From the NCBI RefSeq assembly GCF_018320785.1, contig NC_054870.1, positions 1,861,199 to 1,925,198 of the forward strand: 64,000 bases of DNA, in the 5' to 3' direction. Within the stretch, counting starts at the first letter, position 1; each line of letters starts with the position of its first letter. This document shows positions 52,101 to 62,494 of this stretch, piece after piece. The DNA is from Cheilinus undulatus. Lineage: Eukaryota; Chordata; Actinopteri; Labriformes; Labridae. The translations under genes and the position numbers were made by a program. The notes under the pieces are model-generated. The model did not search any database and had not been told where the DNA came from. It worked only from the letters and a program-made list of their open reading frames with translations.

Positions 52101-52601
52101 ATGATGAGATATTAGTAAAAAGAATCAATATGTACCTTAAAGTTTTGCTTTAATGCGTTTGGTTTGAAAAAATGCAATAACACAGTGAAAACGCCTACCA
52201 AATGAGGCTCTGCTTATCTCTACAAGGACTAAACGACGCAGAAGCGGACTATTGCCAGGAGCTGACAGTACCGTAAAGTAACAGCCTTCTAACATTTAAA
52301 CAGTCAGAAAACTTTTTTAGTATTAATGTCAGGCTAGTTTCTGTAAAGCCTGGTAAACTTAGCTCAAGCTAGCATGTCATCTAGCCCCGCATCATTCTTG
52401 TCCTCATAAGTCGAGACCAAACAGGACAGGGGAGTGTTTGGTCGGGACAAGCCCAGGTAAGGTTACACAATAACTACGGATAATGTTGGTAGTTGATAGC
52501 AAACTTACCCGGGAAATAGCCAGTGGCTGCTCGAAGTCCTTTCCTCCAACCAGCCTGAATCCCCAGGGTCCGGGACCCTGCATTACTATCCGAAGTGGCA
52601 T
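34138..52601 (-). CDS. pdlim1: PDZ and LIM domain protein 1 (elfin/CLP36)
   Basis: Seven coding exons, in transcript order: 52509-52601, 49624-49775, 49083-49167, 44555-44739, 40423-40571, 38545-38662, 34138-34324. All have canonical borders and matching phases, giving 322 aa (human 329). The N-terminal PDZ domain (about 1-85) has the ligand loop GPWGFRL; the middle region includes [13 protein letters not shown] and [22 protein letters not shown] precedes the LIM domain. LIM ligands are Cys253, Cys256, His273, Cys276, Cys279, Cys282, Cys300 and His303, all present. The end [13 protein letters not shown] is typical of PDLIM1. The protein links alpha-actinin and actin fibres to kinases. No frame damage seen. 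Its neighbour sorbs1 is the same as in mammals. Confidence 0.96.
35640..35932 (-). mobile_element. hAT-like fragment (pdlim1 intron 6)
   Basis: Read on the minus strand it starts near cagaggttctcagctgg and continues tgggacccaaaaactggg, typical of elements with CAGNGGTTCTCA ends. The second end is weak and no target duplication was seen. Confidence 0.45.
36060..36109. repeat. (CA)n/(TA)n microsatellite
   Basis: Alternating ca and ta dinucleotides, ending in a pure (AC) run, in pdlim1 intron 6. Confidence 0.95.
36193..37846. mobile_element. fold-back element with long inverted arms and TTAA ends (pdlim1 intron 6)
   Basis: The ends are TTAAAGGGATGTTTC and, inverted, TTAAAGGGATATTTTGG, each including TTAA. 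Further inside both arms carry, in inverted order, gaagctaggct, gtacagctgctccgc and tagcaagttt, so they are homologous for roughly 280 bases. The middle near 37020 holds a G-rich hairpin (gtgcccccc against ggggggcac). TTAA ends suggest a piggyBac-like origin; no transposase is seen. Confidence 0.7.
38953..39720. mobile_element. hAT-like MITE (pdlim1 intron 5)
   Basis: Ends TAGGGCCCCGCCC and, inverted, TAGGGCTGGGAAAAT, flanked by a perfect 8-bp duplication ctcatgag at 38945-38952 and 39721-39728. It is related to 17992-18461 but about 300 bases longer; the extra part (about 39080-39430) may be a further insertion. No coding capacity. Confidence 0.85.
41117..42672. mobile_element. hAT-like element, CAGGGATG family, carrying a Tc1 remnant (pdlim1 intron 4)
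   Basis: Ends TAGGGATGTATGATATTATC and, inverted, TAGGGATGCGCAATACTGG, with a perfect 8-bp duplication gtttcaaa at 41109-41116 and 42673-42680. Internal repeats of the tatcggc type are shared with 23493-23860. A Tc1-like remnant is inserted at about 41440-41673. I see no intact transposase. Confidence 0.85.
41440..41673 (-). mobile_element. Tc1/mariner end remnant nested in a hAT-like element
   Basis: On the minus strand it starts cagttgcaagaaaaagtatg, followed by tgaaccc, then cataaattggtcatcaaatg and cagggtggaaaaagtatgtg. This is the start sequence of a widespread fish Tc1-like transposon. Only about 235 bases are left. Confidence 0.75.
45283..45642. mobile_element. hAT-like MITE, GGGCTGGGCAA family (pdlim1 intron 3)
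   Basis: Begins agggctgggcaataaatc and ends near acattgttcagccctgg, inverted ends of the family seen at 17992, 38953 and 50058. No clear target duplication. A further fragment of the family occurs at about 46570-46745. Confidence 0.55.
46285..46530 (+). mobile_element. interspersed repeat with gagttatcttg tail
   Basis: The stretch from gaatggccgtctgaggccg to ttctcgagttatcttg, ending in acaaacaaacaaag, is GC-richer than its surroundings and has the style of a dispersed fish repeat I recall. Its end (gagttat, then acaaac units) resembles the end of the 23892-24513 family. Class not determined. Confidence 0.45.
46921..47494 (-). mobile_element. interspersed repeat, CCTCCTTGGCGGAGG family, copy 2
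   Basis: Inverted relative of 23892-24513: it starts here with attacctccgccaaggagg and runs to gagagcgcagacctccgcc on the other strand. The same partly duplicated interior is present. It has no long frame. Confidence 0.65.
47997..48057. mobile_element. terminal fragment of the CAGGGATG hAT-like family
   Basis: About 60 bases with tgatgccgatatcatgccg and the terminal gtacatccctag, matching the right end of 41117-42672. The rest of pdlim1 intron 3 (48060-49082) shows no gene. Confidence 0.5.
49268..49286 (+). repeat. G19 homopolymer (pdlim1 intron 2)
   Basis: Nineteen consecutive guanines on the plus strand, 101 bases from pdlim1 exon 3; on the transcribed strand the RNA carries a C19 run. 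Length may be affected by sequencing or assembly. Confidence 0.9.
49831..49930. mobile_element. end fragment of the CAGGGATG hAT-like family
   Basis: Starts ggagggatgcacaatactgg followed by tgctgatatt and agctgatactgatat, matching one end of 41117-42672. The other end is missing. Confidence 0.5.
50058..50570. mobile_element. TAGGGCTGGGCAATT-family element, one end
   Basis: Begins TAGGGCTGGGCAATTAATTG. The part from gcttaaagcttgttgcac to tatttatggaatta recurs at about 55883-55990. The opposite terminus, seen at 56108 in that copy, is absent here; different sequence follows from 50570. Confidence 0.55.
50590..50995 (+). other. orphan promoter-like segment with a possible first exon
   Basis: The sequence aaaacacgtgacgtagctg contains an overlapping E-box and CRE-like motif. 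It is followed by ATG GCG ACT GTA GAA AT at 50686 and then a canonical GTAAGT donor, as in a first coding exon. No continuation exon is evident. Repeats lie on both sides, so it is probably the 5' part of a transposon rather than a host gene. It lies in pdlim1 intron 1, antisense to that gene. Confidence 0.3.
51008..51179 (+). mobile_element. interspersed repeat, CCTCCTTGGCGGAGG family, copy 3 (end only)
   Basis: Last 170 bases of the family: gatccggatcactcccaaaa through tttcatgaaaatccgtcc to cctccttggcagaggtaata. The front part is missing. Confidence 0.65.
51525..51665 (+). mobile_element. LINE 3' tail, L2/CR1-like
   Basis: Phrases gtctggttctgtttgagg, attaaagggacagttttacc and attgacgctatacaaata are the 3' UTR of common fish L2/CR1-like LINEs. 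It ends in a short gattgattg tail. No protein part remains. Confidence 0.6.
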
Positions 52602-53009
52602 ATCGTTGACGTTGGCTGTAACACAGTAAATCGGCTGTTAAAGTGTTTTTGAGATCTGTCTCCAGCTCCGAGCTCACTTCCTACTACAAATCACACGTGT
52701 AGTGATCGATATCAGCAGCAAGGGGAGGGGTGGGCCCTCAGGTTATGGCTGGACGAATAAGTTTTGAAGTTTGCATGCTTGTACAAGTAAGTGTACAAAG
52801 ATCGTGTAATAAGACAATGGCTCACTTGGTTATGTTGTCTGGGACAATCTCACACTAACCGCACCCTCATTCTTCATCCACATCTTACTGAACTTTCGTA
52901 GCCTAATAACACTTCGCCATCCTTGCTTTTTTTATTCCAGCGACCATTTAATGGGTGGAAAATTTTGTGTTTTGATGTGAAAATCAATATCTTATTTCTT
53001 TTTATTCAA

Positions 53010-53068
53010 ATAATAAAATACAACACAATAACTTTATTTATCCCCGAAGGGAAATTCATTCATAAAGA
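53010..53068 (-). mobile_element. short LINE 3' tail
   Basis: On the minus strand gaatttcccttcggggataa followed by ataaagttattg is the usual end of fish non-LTR retroelements. Only about 55 bases are recognisable. Confidence 0.5.
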
Positions 53069-53963
53069 TACCAATATGCCATAGCTTGACTATGAGAAAA
53101 TATAAAACATAGTTAACATGCAAAGGTAGCCGCTGAATCTTTGCAAATAACTGTTTTCAAAGACATGAGTATTACTTTTAAATCATTAGGTCAAGGCTTG
53201 TGTTTGTATTCGAGATGCAGTTTTGACAAAAATTCTGCTTTCTGAGAGTGGTTAAGGATTTTGTGAATTTAGAGGTTTTTTAGCCACCTAAGGCCTATTG
53301 TATGTGTTTAACAATGAACTGGTATCCTTCAAAAGGACGGCCACCGATAGTATTTTTTTTTTAGGATACTTTAAAAGTCAGGTGGAGTGATACATCTTCA
53401 CTTTACGTTCCTCTCACATGAGTTTCAAGTTTGTTTAGAGACGTAGGCCCGCCGGTGTACGTCACCCTGTTATATGCTAGCTTACCATTTATGGTAGAGC
53501 TAAATCTCAGGATGTGGAATGTGCCGCTCCCAAAACCTGAATTCCTGACAGAGGATCTCAGCTGAAAGTGGGGAGAAAATGCCAAGGGTAAAGTAATAGA
53601 AGGAAACACGTCCCGTATTTTATGAATGAGGCCTTAACAAGCTTCCCACTATGTAGGGAATGAAGTCATGTATGCTGAAAAGTGAAGCTCCAGGGTCTTA
53701 GAGCTGAAGAAAAGAGTTCACCTGGTTCTTAGCCTGAAACTGGGACATTTCTGTGAATGCAGTTTTAGCGGGACAGTTAAACAAAAACGGGACAGTTAAT
53801 ATAAAGGGCTTTAGCCTATGTCTTCATCCAGTTAATGAAAATACAAACTCTATTCTGCTCTAGCGGTGGTATCATCGCTCCTACTAGAAATTACCTAACC
53901 TTTTTAATGGGATATCACACAGGGGGCGGGGCACGCATTTATCAGGTGACTGAACCTGTAATT

Positions 53964-54479
53964 TAGTGGTGTCCAAACTATGGCCTGGGGGCCAAATGTG
54001 GCCAGCATCCCATTTTTGGTTGCCCCTTAGTAGAGAATGAAGCTTGTGCTACACTGTATTATACTACTTAGTTTCAGCACAAAGCAGTGCTACCATACTA
54101 ATACTGTAAACAAAAATTTTGACAAAAAGGATATAATGCTGTTTTTTTCAGGACTACACTATAAATAGTAACACTTTTGAAAACCAAAATAATAAAAACA
54201 CCTTGATTCATAATGTCCTAATGTTCCAGGGGCGGAGCCAGTGGTGACTAGGGCCCGCTGAAATCTGATTGGCCTTCCCAAAATCCTTAAAATGATTGGC
54301 TATTTGGCTTGTAAGCAATCAACAAGCCACTTAAGCAGTCCCAATTACTGAATATATCTTAACCAACATTAAAATGGTTTTACTAACTTAAATATCGAGG
54401 AGAGATACATAAAAGGGGCCCCACCATCCTTATATATTTCTGTGTGTGGCTCCCAAAGGAAAAAGCTTGGACACCCCTG
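53964..54479. mobile_element. hAT-like element, CAGGGGTGTCCAA ends
   Basis: Ends TAGTGGTGTCCAAAC and, inverted, CAGGGGTGTCCAAGC, with a perfect 8-bp duplication ctgtaatt at 53956-53963 and 54480-54487. It is 516 bp with no coding capacity, and lies between the pdlim1 promoter side and the sorbs1 3' end. Confidence 0.88.
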
Positions 54480-54949
54480 CTGTAATTCATGAGATGAGGA
54501 AAATAATAAACTTCATCTGTCTTTACAAAAATACTTTTCATAGGAAGAAAATTAGCCCAGAAACCTAATGATAGAAATCATTTGTGCATGCTCTATGTTC
54601 TCCCAAGAGGTTCCCAAATTCAATGTGTGCAGACCCCCAATAAACAACACAAAAAATGCTAATTGACAACTTCAATTTTGCTTTTTTTTGCCACCAGCTA
54701 GCATAATTATGTCCCATAAGCCCCTGTTTGTCTGTTTTAAACTAATAAAGTAACAGCACCACCTTAATAACATATGTTCAATAAAAAATCCTTTCTGTAA
54801 TTATTTAAACTACATTAGCCTAAAGAAAATATAAGAAAAACAAATGCTCACATTAGCCTTGAATAACTGATCAACTGTCCCCGTCCCAGTCAACCGAATG
54901 CTAGTGGAAAAAGAGTTTTGGACTAGTTTCCACAAAAGCGTGGGCTATT

Positions 54950-55881
54950 CCTCAAACTCAATCACAGCAGGGGCCGGATTCTGAACTTGGGTCCAACCCG
55001 GGGGCCTTTACAGGGTCAATATTTAACCATAACATGTCAACCTTATTTTTACCAGGTATGAATTACAGTATTGGGGGAAAAAACTTGGCACTGATGGTAA
55101 ATGATTTTGCGATTAAAAGGTGAACATGATAAGTTAAAAACTTAAAATCTGAGATAAAAATTCAAACTTATAAGTTTAAAAGGTAAAAACATGACATTTA
55201 AAGTCAAAATAATGTTTTTAAAAGACAAAATATGAGATAGAATACTGAAACCATGAATTTTGAAAGTCGAAAACGGAGATAAATTTTAAAATCATAATTT
55301 TAAACAGTCAAAATATGAGGTAAACATCAAAATCACGAGTTTCAAATGTCAAAATATGAAGTAAAATTAAAAATCATATGTTTTTAAGGTAGAAAAAATG
55401 AGATAAAATTAAAAGTTAGGAGTTGAAAAAGGTCAAAACATGAGATAAAAGTCAAAATCCTGACTTTTAAAGGTCTAAATAGGATTTAAAATTTAAAATG
55501 ATTAATCTTAAGGTAAAAATATGAGATTAAAAAGTCAAAGTTATGAGATGTAAAGGTTAAAATATGAAATAAAAATTCAAATCCATAACTTTGAATCATA
55601 ACTGTGAGATTCAAAATTGAAAATATAGAGAAAACACTAATTTCTTCCCCACGTTCCTGACTTTTTATCTAATTATTTTTACTGTTTACTTTTTCTAGTT
55701 TTCATGACTCAACAAGGATATTTTAAATCATCAAGATTAAGTTTCATTTTTATACTGGAGGAAATCTGCAGCCCTCATACTGGTGGGCCAGTTCTAATAA
55801 AAATATATGATCTGGTGGGCCGGGTGTAACTGTGCCATGGGCCGGATTTGGCCCCCTTTGGCCTTGAGTTTGACACCCGTG
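54950..55881 (+). mobile_element. hAT-like element, GGGGTGTCAAAC family, copy 3
   Basis: Left part cacagcaggggccggattct and right end gggccggatttggcccc then gagtttgacacccgtg match 25630-26687. The first bases are worn. The interior is again aaagtcaaaatatgag-type units. The right end abuts a piece of the GGGCTGGGCAA family at 55882. Confidence 0.75.
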
Positions 55882-56108
55882 GCTTAAAGCTTGTTGCACC
55901 TTCATACTCAGATTCATGCTACTATGGATTAATTGCTTCGGAAATAATTTCATTGTTTTCAATACACATGGTCTTATTTATGGAATTATTTATTGCTTGA
56001 ATTTGTCAATAAATACATAAGATTAACCCAAGAATAATCGCATATTAAATCGCAATATTTGGGAAAAAAATTGCAATTTGATTATTTTTGCAAATTGTTA
56101 AGCCCTAA
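55882..56108. mobile_element. GGGCTGGGCAA-family fragment
   Basis: Shares gcttaaagcttgttgcac through tatttatggaatta with 50444-50551 and then continues to the terminus caaattgttaagcccta, which that copy lacks. Its front part is missing, apparently replaced by the element ending at 55881. Confidence 0.55.
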
Positions 56109-56207
56109 TTGAAATGCATTTATAATTCAGCAGGAAACTGAAAAATATGTATGACTTTAAAGATTCAATCACTCAGAAAAAGAGCTAACACGAGATGGTT
56201 TCAATGA

Positions 56208-56213
56208 TTTATT
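56208..56213 (-). terminator. candidate distal poly(A) signal of sorbs1
   Basis: Minus-strand AATAAA, 6.3 kb beyond the sorbs1 stop. The 1.6 kb next to it (56230-57800) is free of recognisable transposons and looks UTR-like. Nearer signals exist: ATTAAA at 62099-62104 and AATAAA near 60739-60744. Confidence 0.35.
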
Positions 56214-57803
56214 AAATATTGCATAATACTTCAGTCACAGCATTGAATAGTAACTTTAGTTTAGTATTTTCAATGTAACAGCACTGCAAATTGAAGCCAA
56301 CAAACCAAAACTGCTGCAGTTGTGTCTCATTAAAGTCGTCCATTCTCCTCACTACTGTCGTTATCTGTGTCAAAGCATTGTGCCACACTTCTAAGCAACA
56401 AAACTCCTCCCATTATCAAGACAATGACCGGTTGGAAAGTATGGTTACATTAAATATGTAAAACACATTTCAGTGACAACCCCCAAAAAAAGAAAAATGA
56501 GGCACAATTTAGCATCTAACATAAGGCATTTTTATGTTCACAATGGCAGCGTAATGTTCATGTATGTCAGACTCTCTGTGCTCACATGCTGCACGCTGTG
56601 CTCTGCAAAAAAAAAAAGCCTTCAGGAAATAAACCACTGAAAGGGACTGTGAGCTCATTTAGGTTTTCCCATATTCTGTAGTCTATTTTATTTTACATAT
56701 TTACAATCCTTCATGTGCCACACTGTTCAGTCATTCAAGGTGAAAAATATGCCATTTACCTCTTAGTTTCTGTGTGCTGGTCACATGTCAATACATTCAT
56801 ACATCCTGTGATTTCTCTCTGGAGCACAAATTAGTGAAAGTCAAACATTTCATGGCTAAATGAGTGATTGTTTATGTGTCATTGTCCTTAAATGTGAGGA
56901 TATTAAGTGAACCATTTTGCTTCTGTTCTGTCAGGCAGTGAACATCAACAGGTCAAAAACGCTCACACTCGTGGTTTGTGGAACACAGGAACGAGGTCTA
57001 GTCACTTGTGGATGAGGAAACAATCTTTTGTAGTGTAACTAAATACCTGCATTTAACATTAGCACAAAAAAAACAATAAATTGCATCGTAATCATTTAAT
57101 GATGGGGAAAAATTCCCATGCTGTATTGCCAACACCGTCAGTGGTGATTTGCACATGAGAAAACATCTATTTTTGTTCAACAGCAAAACCAAGACTGGTT
57201 GAAATTTCTCAATTTATACCTCAATCCTGAAACTTCATTCTGTATATATCACATACTGGATGTGGCATCCACATTCATCTCAACCGAGTTCAGCTAATAT
57301 CAGTGTTCATCACTGCACACCGTGAGCTAGCACATTCAGAAACAGATTTAGTAAACATCAGTGTCTAGTTATTGTTTTATCGTTCCATACTGAAACAGTT
57401 TGATTAGAAATGTCTGAGAAAAGACTCGAGTACTTGGAGTATTCCCTACATCGTTTCCTGGTGTGACGTTAGAATACATCCATAGTCATGCATCTGCTAG
57501 TCTGAACAGGTTAGAACCAATAACAAGCACGCCCTATGTGACAGCTCTGCCAGTCCATGGAGCTAATGGGAAAAGAATTCAGTAATAAAAAGATGATAAT
57601 AGCAATTATCTTTCAGGCCATGCATGAAGAGGAGCTTTTCTGACATGTGCTGTCTTGTTCTATAGGTCTGCAGAGGTGGGAGCTTTGTTCTCATGGGAAG
57701 ACAACTCTGATACCAGTTTCCAAAGCTACACCACATAAAGGTGCTGTTGAGGTCCAAAATGCATGTATAATTCACACTGAAAGTCCAAATCAGTATGTAC
57801 AAC

Positions 57804-59754
57804 AGTGATAGGCGTGGCTTTTTGGTGATGATTTGTGGCTCTGTTATGTCTTTATTTGAAATATTTTCCCCAGAAAACTGGAAAAAAGGTAAACTTTAAC
57901 CTCAGAAATTATACATTGCAAGTAACATTAATCAATTTGCTTCCCACTCTTGCACAGTTGGCTTAAAGGAGACATATTATACTAAGTCATATTTTAACAC
58001 TTGCATACAATGCTACAAAGTTGAGGATCCTTTCTAAACCATACCGATTTCATTTTATCAAGAGATACGCGTCTTTCCATAAACCCTGCAAACGAGATTA
58101 CCGGCCTCTCTGAACAGCTCGTTGCGAGACTTGATACGAGCTGACGTCAGCTCGTTTTCCGGCATCCCCATTGGACGGCTCTGAGCAGATGACTCCCTCC
58201 CCTCCTCCCACAGGAGGCTCTCAGACCCGCCCTCCCGGCAGCTCGTTCTCAGCCACGCCCCCTCCCCGGTGCTGTTGTTTGGATTCTTGCTCTTGTGTGG
58301 ATTTATTCCGGTCAGCATGTCTTCTAAACTTATTTGTGTTTTTTTTTTGGTTGTGACTATAAATCTACTCTGTACGCGCTCCCGAAGGAGGAAAGCAGCG
58401 GAAAGCGGTGGGAACTGTTTGTCTCATCGAGCCGACCGCCTGCAAACTTTTTTCTCTGCGCTCGTCACTTCACCAACGATTGTTTTGTGAATAAAGGACA
58501 GTATGTGTGCTAAACTTTGTCATCAGTTGTTTTCATAACTAACCGCCCTTTTACCCAAAACTATGCCGTGAAACGTTGTGTACCTTTACATTACTAAGTC
58601 TTGACCTGTGCTGATTAAAAGCACAATAAGTAAACTAAGCAAAAGTCAGTGATCAATGGGCTGAGAAAACAGTTCGGCCCACTGTTCAGCCCCCAGGAAG
58701 CTTTGACCAAGCTGGCCAATCAGAGAACGGTAAGGTCAGCAGTCGGCGAGATCTGCTGAAAATAGGGGTTTTCCTATCGCCAGTATAAGATAAGTGAAGA
58801 GATTTTTGAGCTGCACATCATCAATAAGTATTCTAAAGGTGTCCCAAAATGACATACTTAAAAGGAAAAAGGGGTAAAATATGTCTTCTTTAAATGGTCA
58901 ACCCTTTCTTTTTCTATGTATATTTTCATTATTTGCAATTTCCCCCCTTTTTTTTTGCCACTTTTAATCTATTTGTACAGCTTTTAAGCCCAAGTTTGCA
59001 ACTTCTTTTTGCCCTTTTTACATTTTTTTTCTTTTTTGTCCTGCTTTTTGCTATTTGCAATTTTTTCCCACTTTTTTGACCATGTATTGCCCCTTCTCAC
59101 CCATTTAATCTGCGATTTTTCAATTTAATGACACTTTTTTCCACATTCTTGCAACTTTTGTCCATGTTTGTCTCTTTTCACTCATTTTTTGCCAAATTTT
59201 TACAGTTGTTTTGACCATTTTTGCCACCTGCAACTCGTTTTTAATCAATTTTGCCACTTTGTCTCCCCATTTTTGCCAATTTTCACCCATTTTTTGCCAC
59301 TTCTGTGCTAGTTTTTTACCATTTGCCACTTTTGTGCATTTTAGTCTCTTTTCACTAATTTTTGCCACATTTTTACAATTTTTGACCAATTTTGCCACCT
59401 ATAACTCGTTTTTGACTCATTTTTTTTGCCTTGTTTATCGTGCTTTTTGCTATTTTCAATTTTTCCCCTTTTTGCCATTTTTTGCCCCTTCTTGCACTTT
59501 GAAGCTGCCTTTTGCCACTTTTGACCATTTTTGCCACTTGTAAATTATTTTTAATCAATTTTTGCCACTTTTTCCTCCACCTTTTTGCAAACATTTACCC
59601 ATTTTTTGTCACTTTTTGACAAGTTTACCACTTTAACTTAATTTTATTGCCACTTCAACCCATTTTTACCACTGTTTCACCACTTAGATTGTGGCTCTTG
59701 CAAAGGTATTTTTTTAAACAGTTTTGCTTGGTTGAGCAGGGTTGAGTAACACTG
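57804..59754 (-). mobile_element. hAT-like element with TGGCAAAAATGGG core, copy 3, interrupted
   Basis: Inverted relative of 27496-28834: it starts CAGTGATAGGCGTGG and ends GGGTTGAGTAACACTG, with a perfect 8-bp duplication atgtacaa at 57796-57803 and 59755-59762. A TTAA-flanked element is inserted at 57963-58893. The core of ccatttttgcc units fills 58920-59690; open frames within it are not genes. Confidence 0.88.
57963..58893. mobile_element. TTAA-flanked MITE (piggyBac-like) nested in a hAT-like element
   Basis: TTAA stands at both borders. Next to it are AGGAGACATATTATACT on the left and, inverted, AGAAGACATATTTTACC on the right. The middle (about 58130-58450) is strikingly GC-rich (ggacggctctgagcagatg, cacgccccctccccgg). 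TTAA is the known target of piggyBac. No transposase is recognised. Confidence 0.7.
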
Positions 59755-60485
59755 ATGTACAATGTTCTTCCTAATTTGGAGTCTTTACATGAATTTCTCC
59801 CATATTCTGAAGGCTTTTCTGGCTACAACATGAACTCTTGTCAGTGAGGGCATAGTTTCAAACTCATTATGAAAGTCACTTTGATTATCTTCATGATTTT
59901 TAACATGTAGGCTCAACTTGAAACCCTGCATGGTTTTTAGCTTTTGTTAGTTGGGATACCCCTAAAAGTGCTACCATGCCTGTCCTGTGGTTGTGTCAGG
60001 AGCTGCAGACATTTACAACCAGCTACCTCACAGGCAGCAACCGTTAGAAAAAAAGGCCACTTCTATTTGGACAGAAATGATAAAATAGACTTCTATGTGG
60101 TTTCTGAAAAAACCTAACATGCATATACAGTATAGTTTCTCTTTACTTTTATCAAAGATGCACACTGTCAGTTCCAACAGTTTGATGTGATTCTGGAAAC
60201 AGAGAAAGAGAAACTATAGCTCTCCTCAAGTCTTAGTGGGTTTTTGTTTCATGCACATGACACACGTTACCGTGAAAACCTCTGAAAGGAGAATAAAGGC
60301 AATACTGGACTATCTGAAGCTTTGGGTTATGACACTGAGAGGGATTTTGGTAACCAGTTTATCTCAGATCTTTCTGGCAGACTGGAGGGTTCATAAAGGT
60401 GCTGCCATATTTCACATATCCACATAATACATATGTGGTACGTATGGTGGTCAACAAGTGCAATGGTAAAACGACTTATGTTGGG

Positions 60486-61906
60486 AACGTCACGCAGCAT
60501 ATTAGGAAACATGCAAATTCAAAAAGCACTTGCAAATGTATGAAACAGATGCAATATGTTGCAAATAGGAAAAAAGCAACATGCTGCAAAAAGTAAAATG
60601 AATAAAAAAAGACAAATAGCTGCAAGTACTAAACAAGACAAAGTAAAAAAAAACATTCAGAAGACAAATGCAAATAGAAAAAAGCTGCAAATCAAGTCTT
60701 CAAACTCCCGTAGGCCTGCATGAGCACTAACGAACAGTTTTATTGTTGACAAGAGCATATGAGGGAAACAAAAAAGTGAATATGTTGCTTTGATGGCATT
60801 AAATAAGAGAAACAAGGAGATTTGAAACAGGTCTCACATGAGAGAGCTATGTTAGAGTTCTGTTGGGGCAGCCCTGGGATGCCTGCAGCTTGCACTGATT
60901 GAAGGGCTAACTGAGCTATCTATGACACATCCGTCTGCCCTGGGTAACAACTGGACCCACTGAGCTTTAAACTGTCAGCTCTGTCAGGGACAAATTGGTC
61001 CCGGTACCCCAAAGACCAAATAAGTCCAGGTGCTTTTCATGCCTAGTCCGGCTCCAGGAATCCTGGGGCTGCTCTCACTGAACTGACACCCAGGTTTCTG
61101 CATCTGCACCAACAGACCCAGACAGAGACAAGGATGTAAAATGATTATTGGACCACATAATTTGGTGCTGCCATGCAACACCAAACACTATAAAGTACAC
61201 AAAAACCCAGACATTTTTTTAGAAATGGTTACTGGGTGCAAAATATAAGTGCTGAGTTAGCAGTGCCGCTAGCAGTACTGTAACCCGGCACAGACTGGAA
61301 ACTTTGGACCTTCAGGAGACAAAAGCTACAGGCCCAGGTAGGAGGTTCTCAGCTGAGAAAGCAGCATTTTTTAATGATAGAGAGTATGTTTAACAGTAGC
61401 CAGGATAATTACAGCAAGTTGAGGTGGGACTCTGACAGCAGGGATGGTGAAGGCCATGCCAGATCAGGCTCTGTGTTAGAGACGGCTGAGTTAGCCCTGT
61501 GGCTAGTGCTAGCTCCAGGCATCCCAGCTCTCTTTCCCCTGGTATCATACTGCACTTTAAATCCCCGACTTTCTGTTGTCAAACTATGTTTTCATGTCTA
61601 AACAATAAATTCACTTCCTTGTGTCCCCTTTCATAACTAACTGTTCTGTTGGGTGCCTTTACAGGCCTGGAACACTTCGTTTGAAGACATTTGCAGCTTT
61701 TTCATTTCACAGTTGTTCTCTAAATATGAAATTTCATTACAATTTACTTAATATTCTTTGCGTGACTTTGTGTCACTTATGCATTCGATGATAATGCACA
61801 TTTCAGCTTTTTTCAGCATCAATGTTTCATTTGCAACATGCTCAGTTGTATTTGTTTTCCAGCTTTTGCATTGGCTTATTGCATGTTACTGAATATGCTG
61901 CACGTT
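60486..61906. mobile_element. fold-back element with arms of about 430 bases
   Basis: The left end reads cgcagcatattaggaaacat; the right end, inverted, reads tgcagcatattcagtaacat. Further matching pairs in inverted order are aaaagctgcaaat with tcttcaaac, aggcctg, and tgggatgcctg with agggctaact, reaching 60915 on the left and about 61485 on the right. The arms are homologous along their length though diverged. The roughly 560-base centre is unique. No frame is recognised and no target duplication was identified. Confidence 0.7.
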
Positions 61907-62494
61907 TTTCTAAATATAAAAAGTTTCCTGCCCTTGTTGGTCTCATATATATTCAAACACTGTGGCATACAGGCTTAAAAGCCAAACCTGATATCTCCTA
62001 TCGGCCCTCAAAGGTAGCTTAGAACAAACAGGTCAAAAACAACATATTAAAGACATTCTGAATCCGCTCAGGTCCACTCCAGGTTAGAAGATCCACTCTT
62101 TAATCCATGCTCTGCTCTGCTGCTGGCCTCCAGACTGCACGGCTAAGTAAACACTTTTGTACTGCATACTGAATGGACAGAATGGAAGCCATTGTTTTAT
62201 ATTTAACTAGCTACTACAAAGAAAATCCAGTTGGTGGTATGCTTTCATGGACAAATTCTACCTGATGAGATGAAATATATACGTGTAGAAGTGTATACAC
62301 AACACTGAGGTCTCAGCAGTGAGCTGTCTTGGCTCCACCTCATGCAGTTTGACATACCTCTGGCCAAACCAATCACTTTCCAGGACAAACTGGATAAACC
62401 TGGTTCATATTCCACATCAGCTAATAGTCATCAAGATAGTTCTGACTTCCCAACTTTGACAGGCAACCGTGTGTTACAGTCCGATTAGATTTCT

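Larger units (their letters stand above)
56214..62494 (-). other. sorbs1 3' region (UTR or downstream), with inserted repeats
   Basis: No supported coding exon on either strand. It contains unique AT-rich sequence (56214-57800, 59765-60485, 61907-62494), the hAT-like element at 57804-59754 and the fold-back element at 60486-61906. How much is transcribed depends on which poly(A) signal is used. Confidence 0.45.

Noticed and set aside
59211-59543. 110-codon plus-strand frame
   Set aside because: Lies entirely in the ccatttttgcc degenerate minisatellite of a hAT-like element; the frame is open because the repeat lacks stops.
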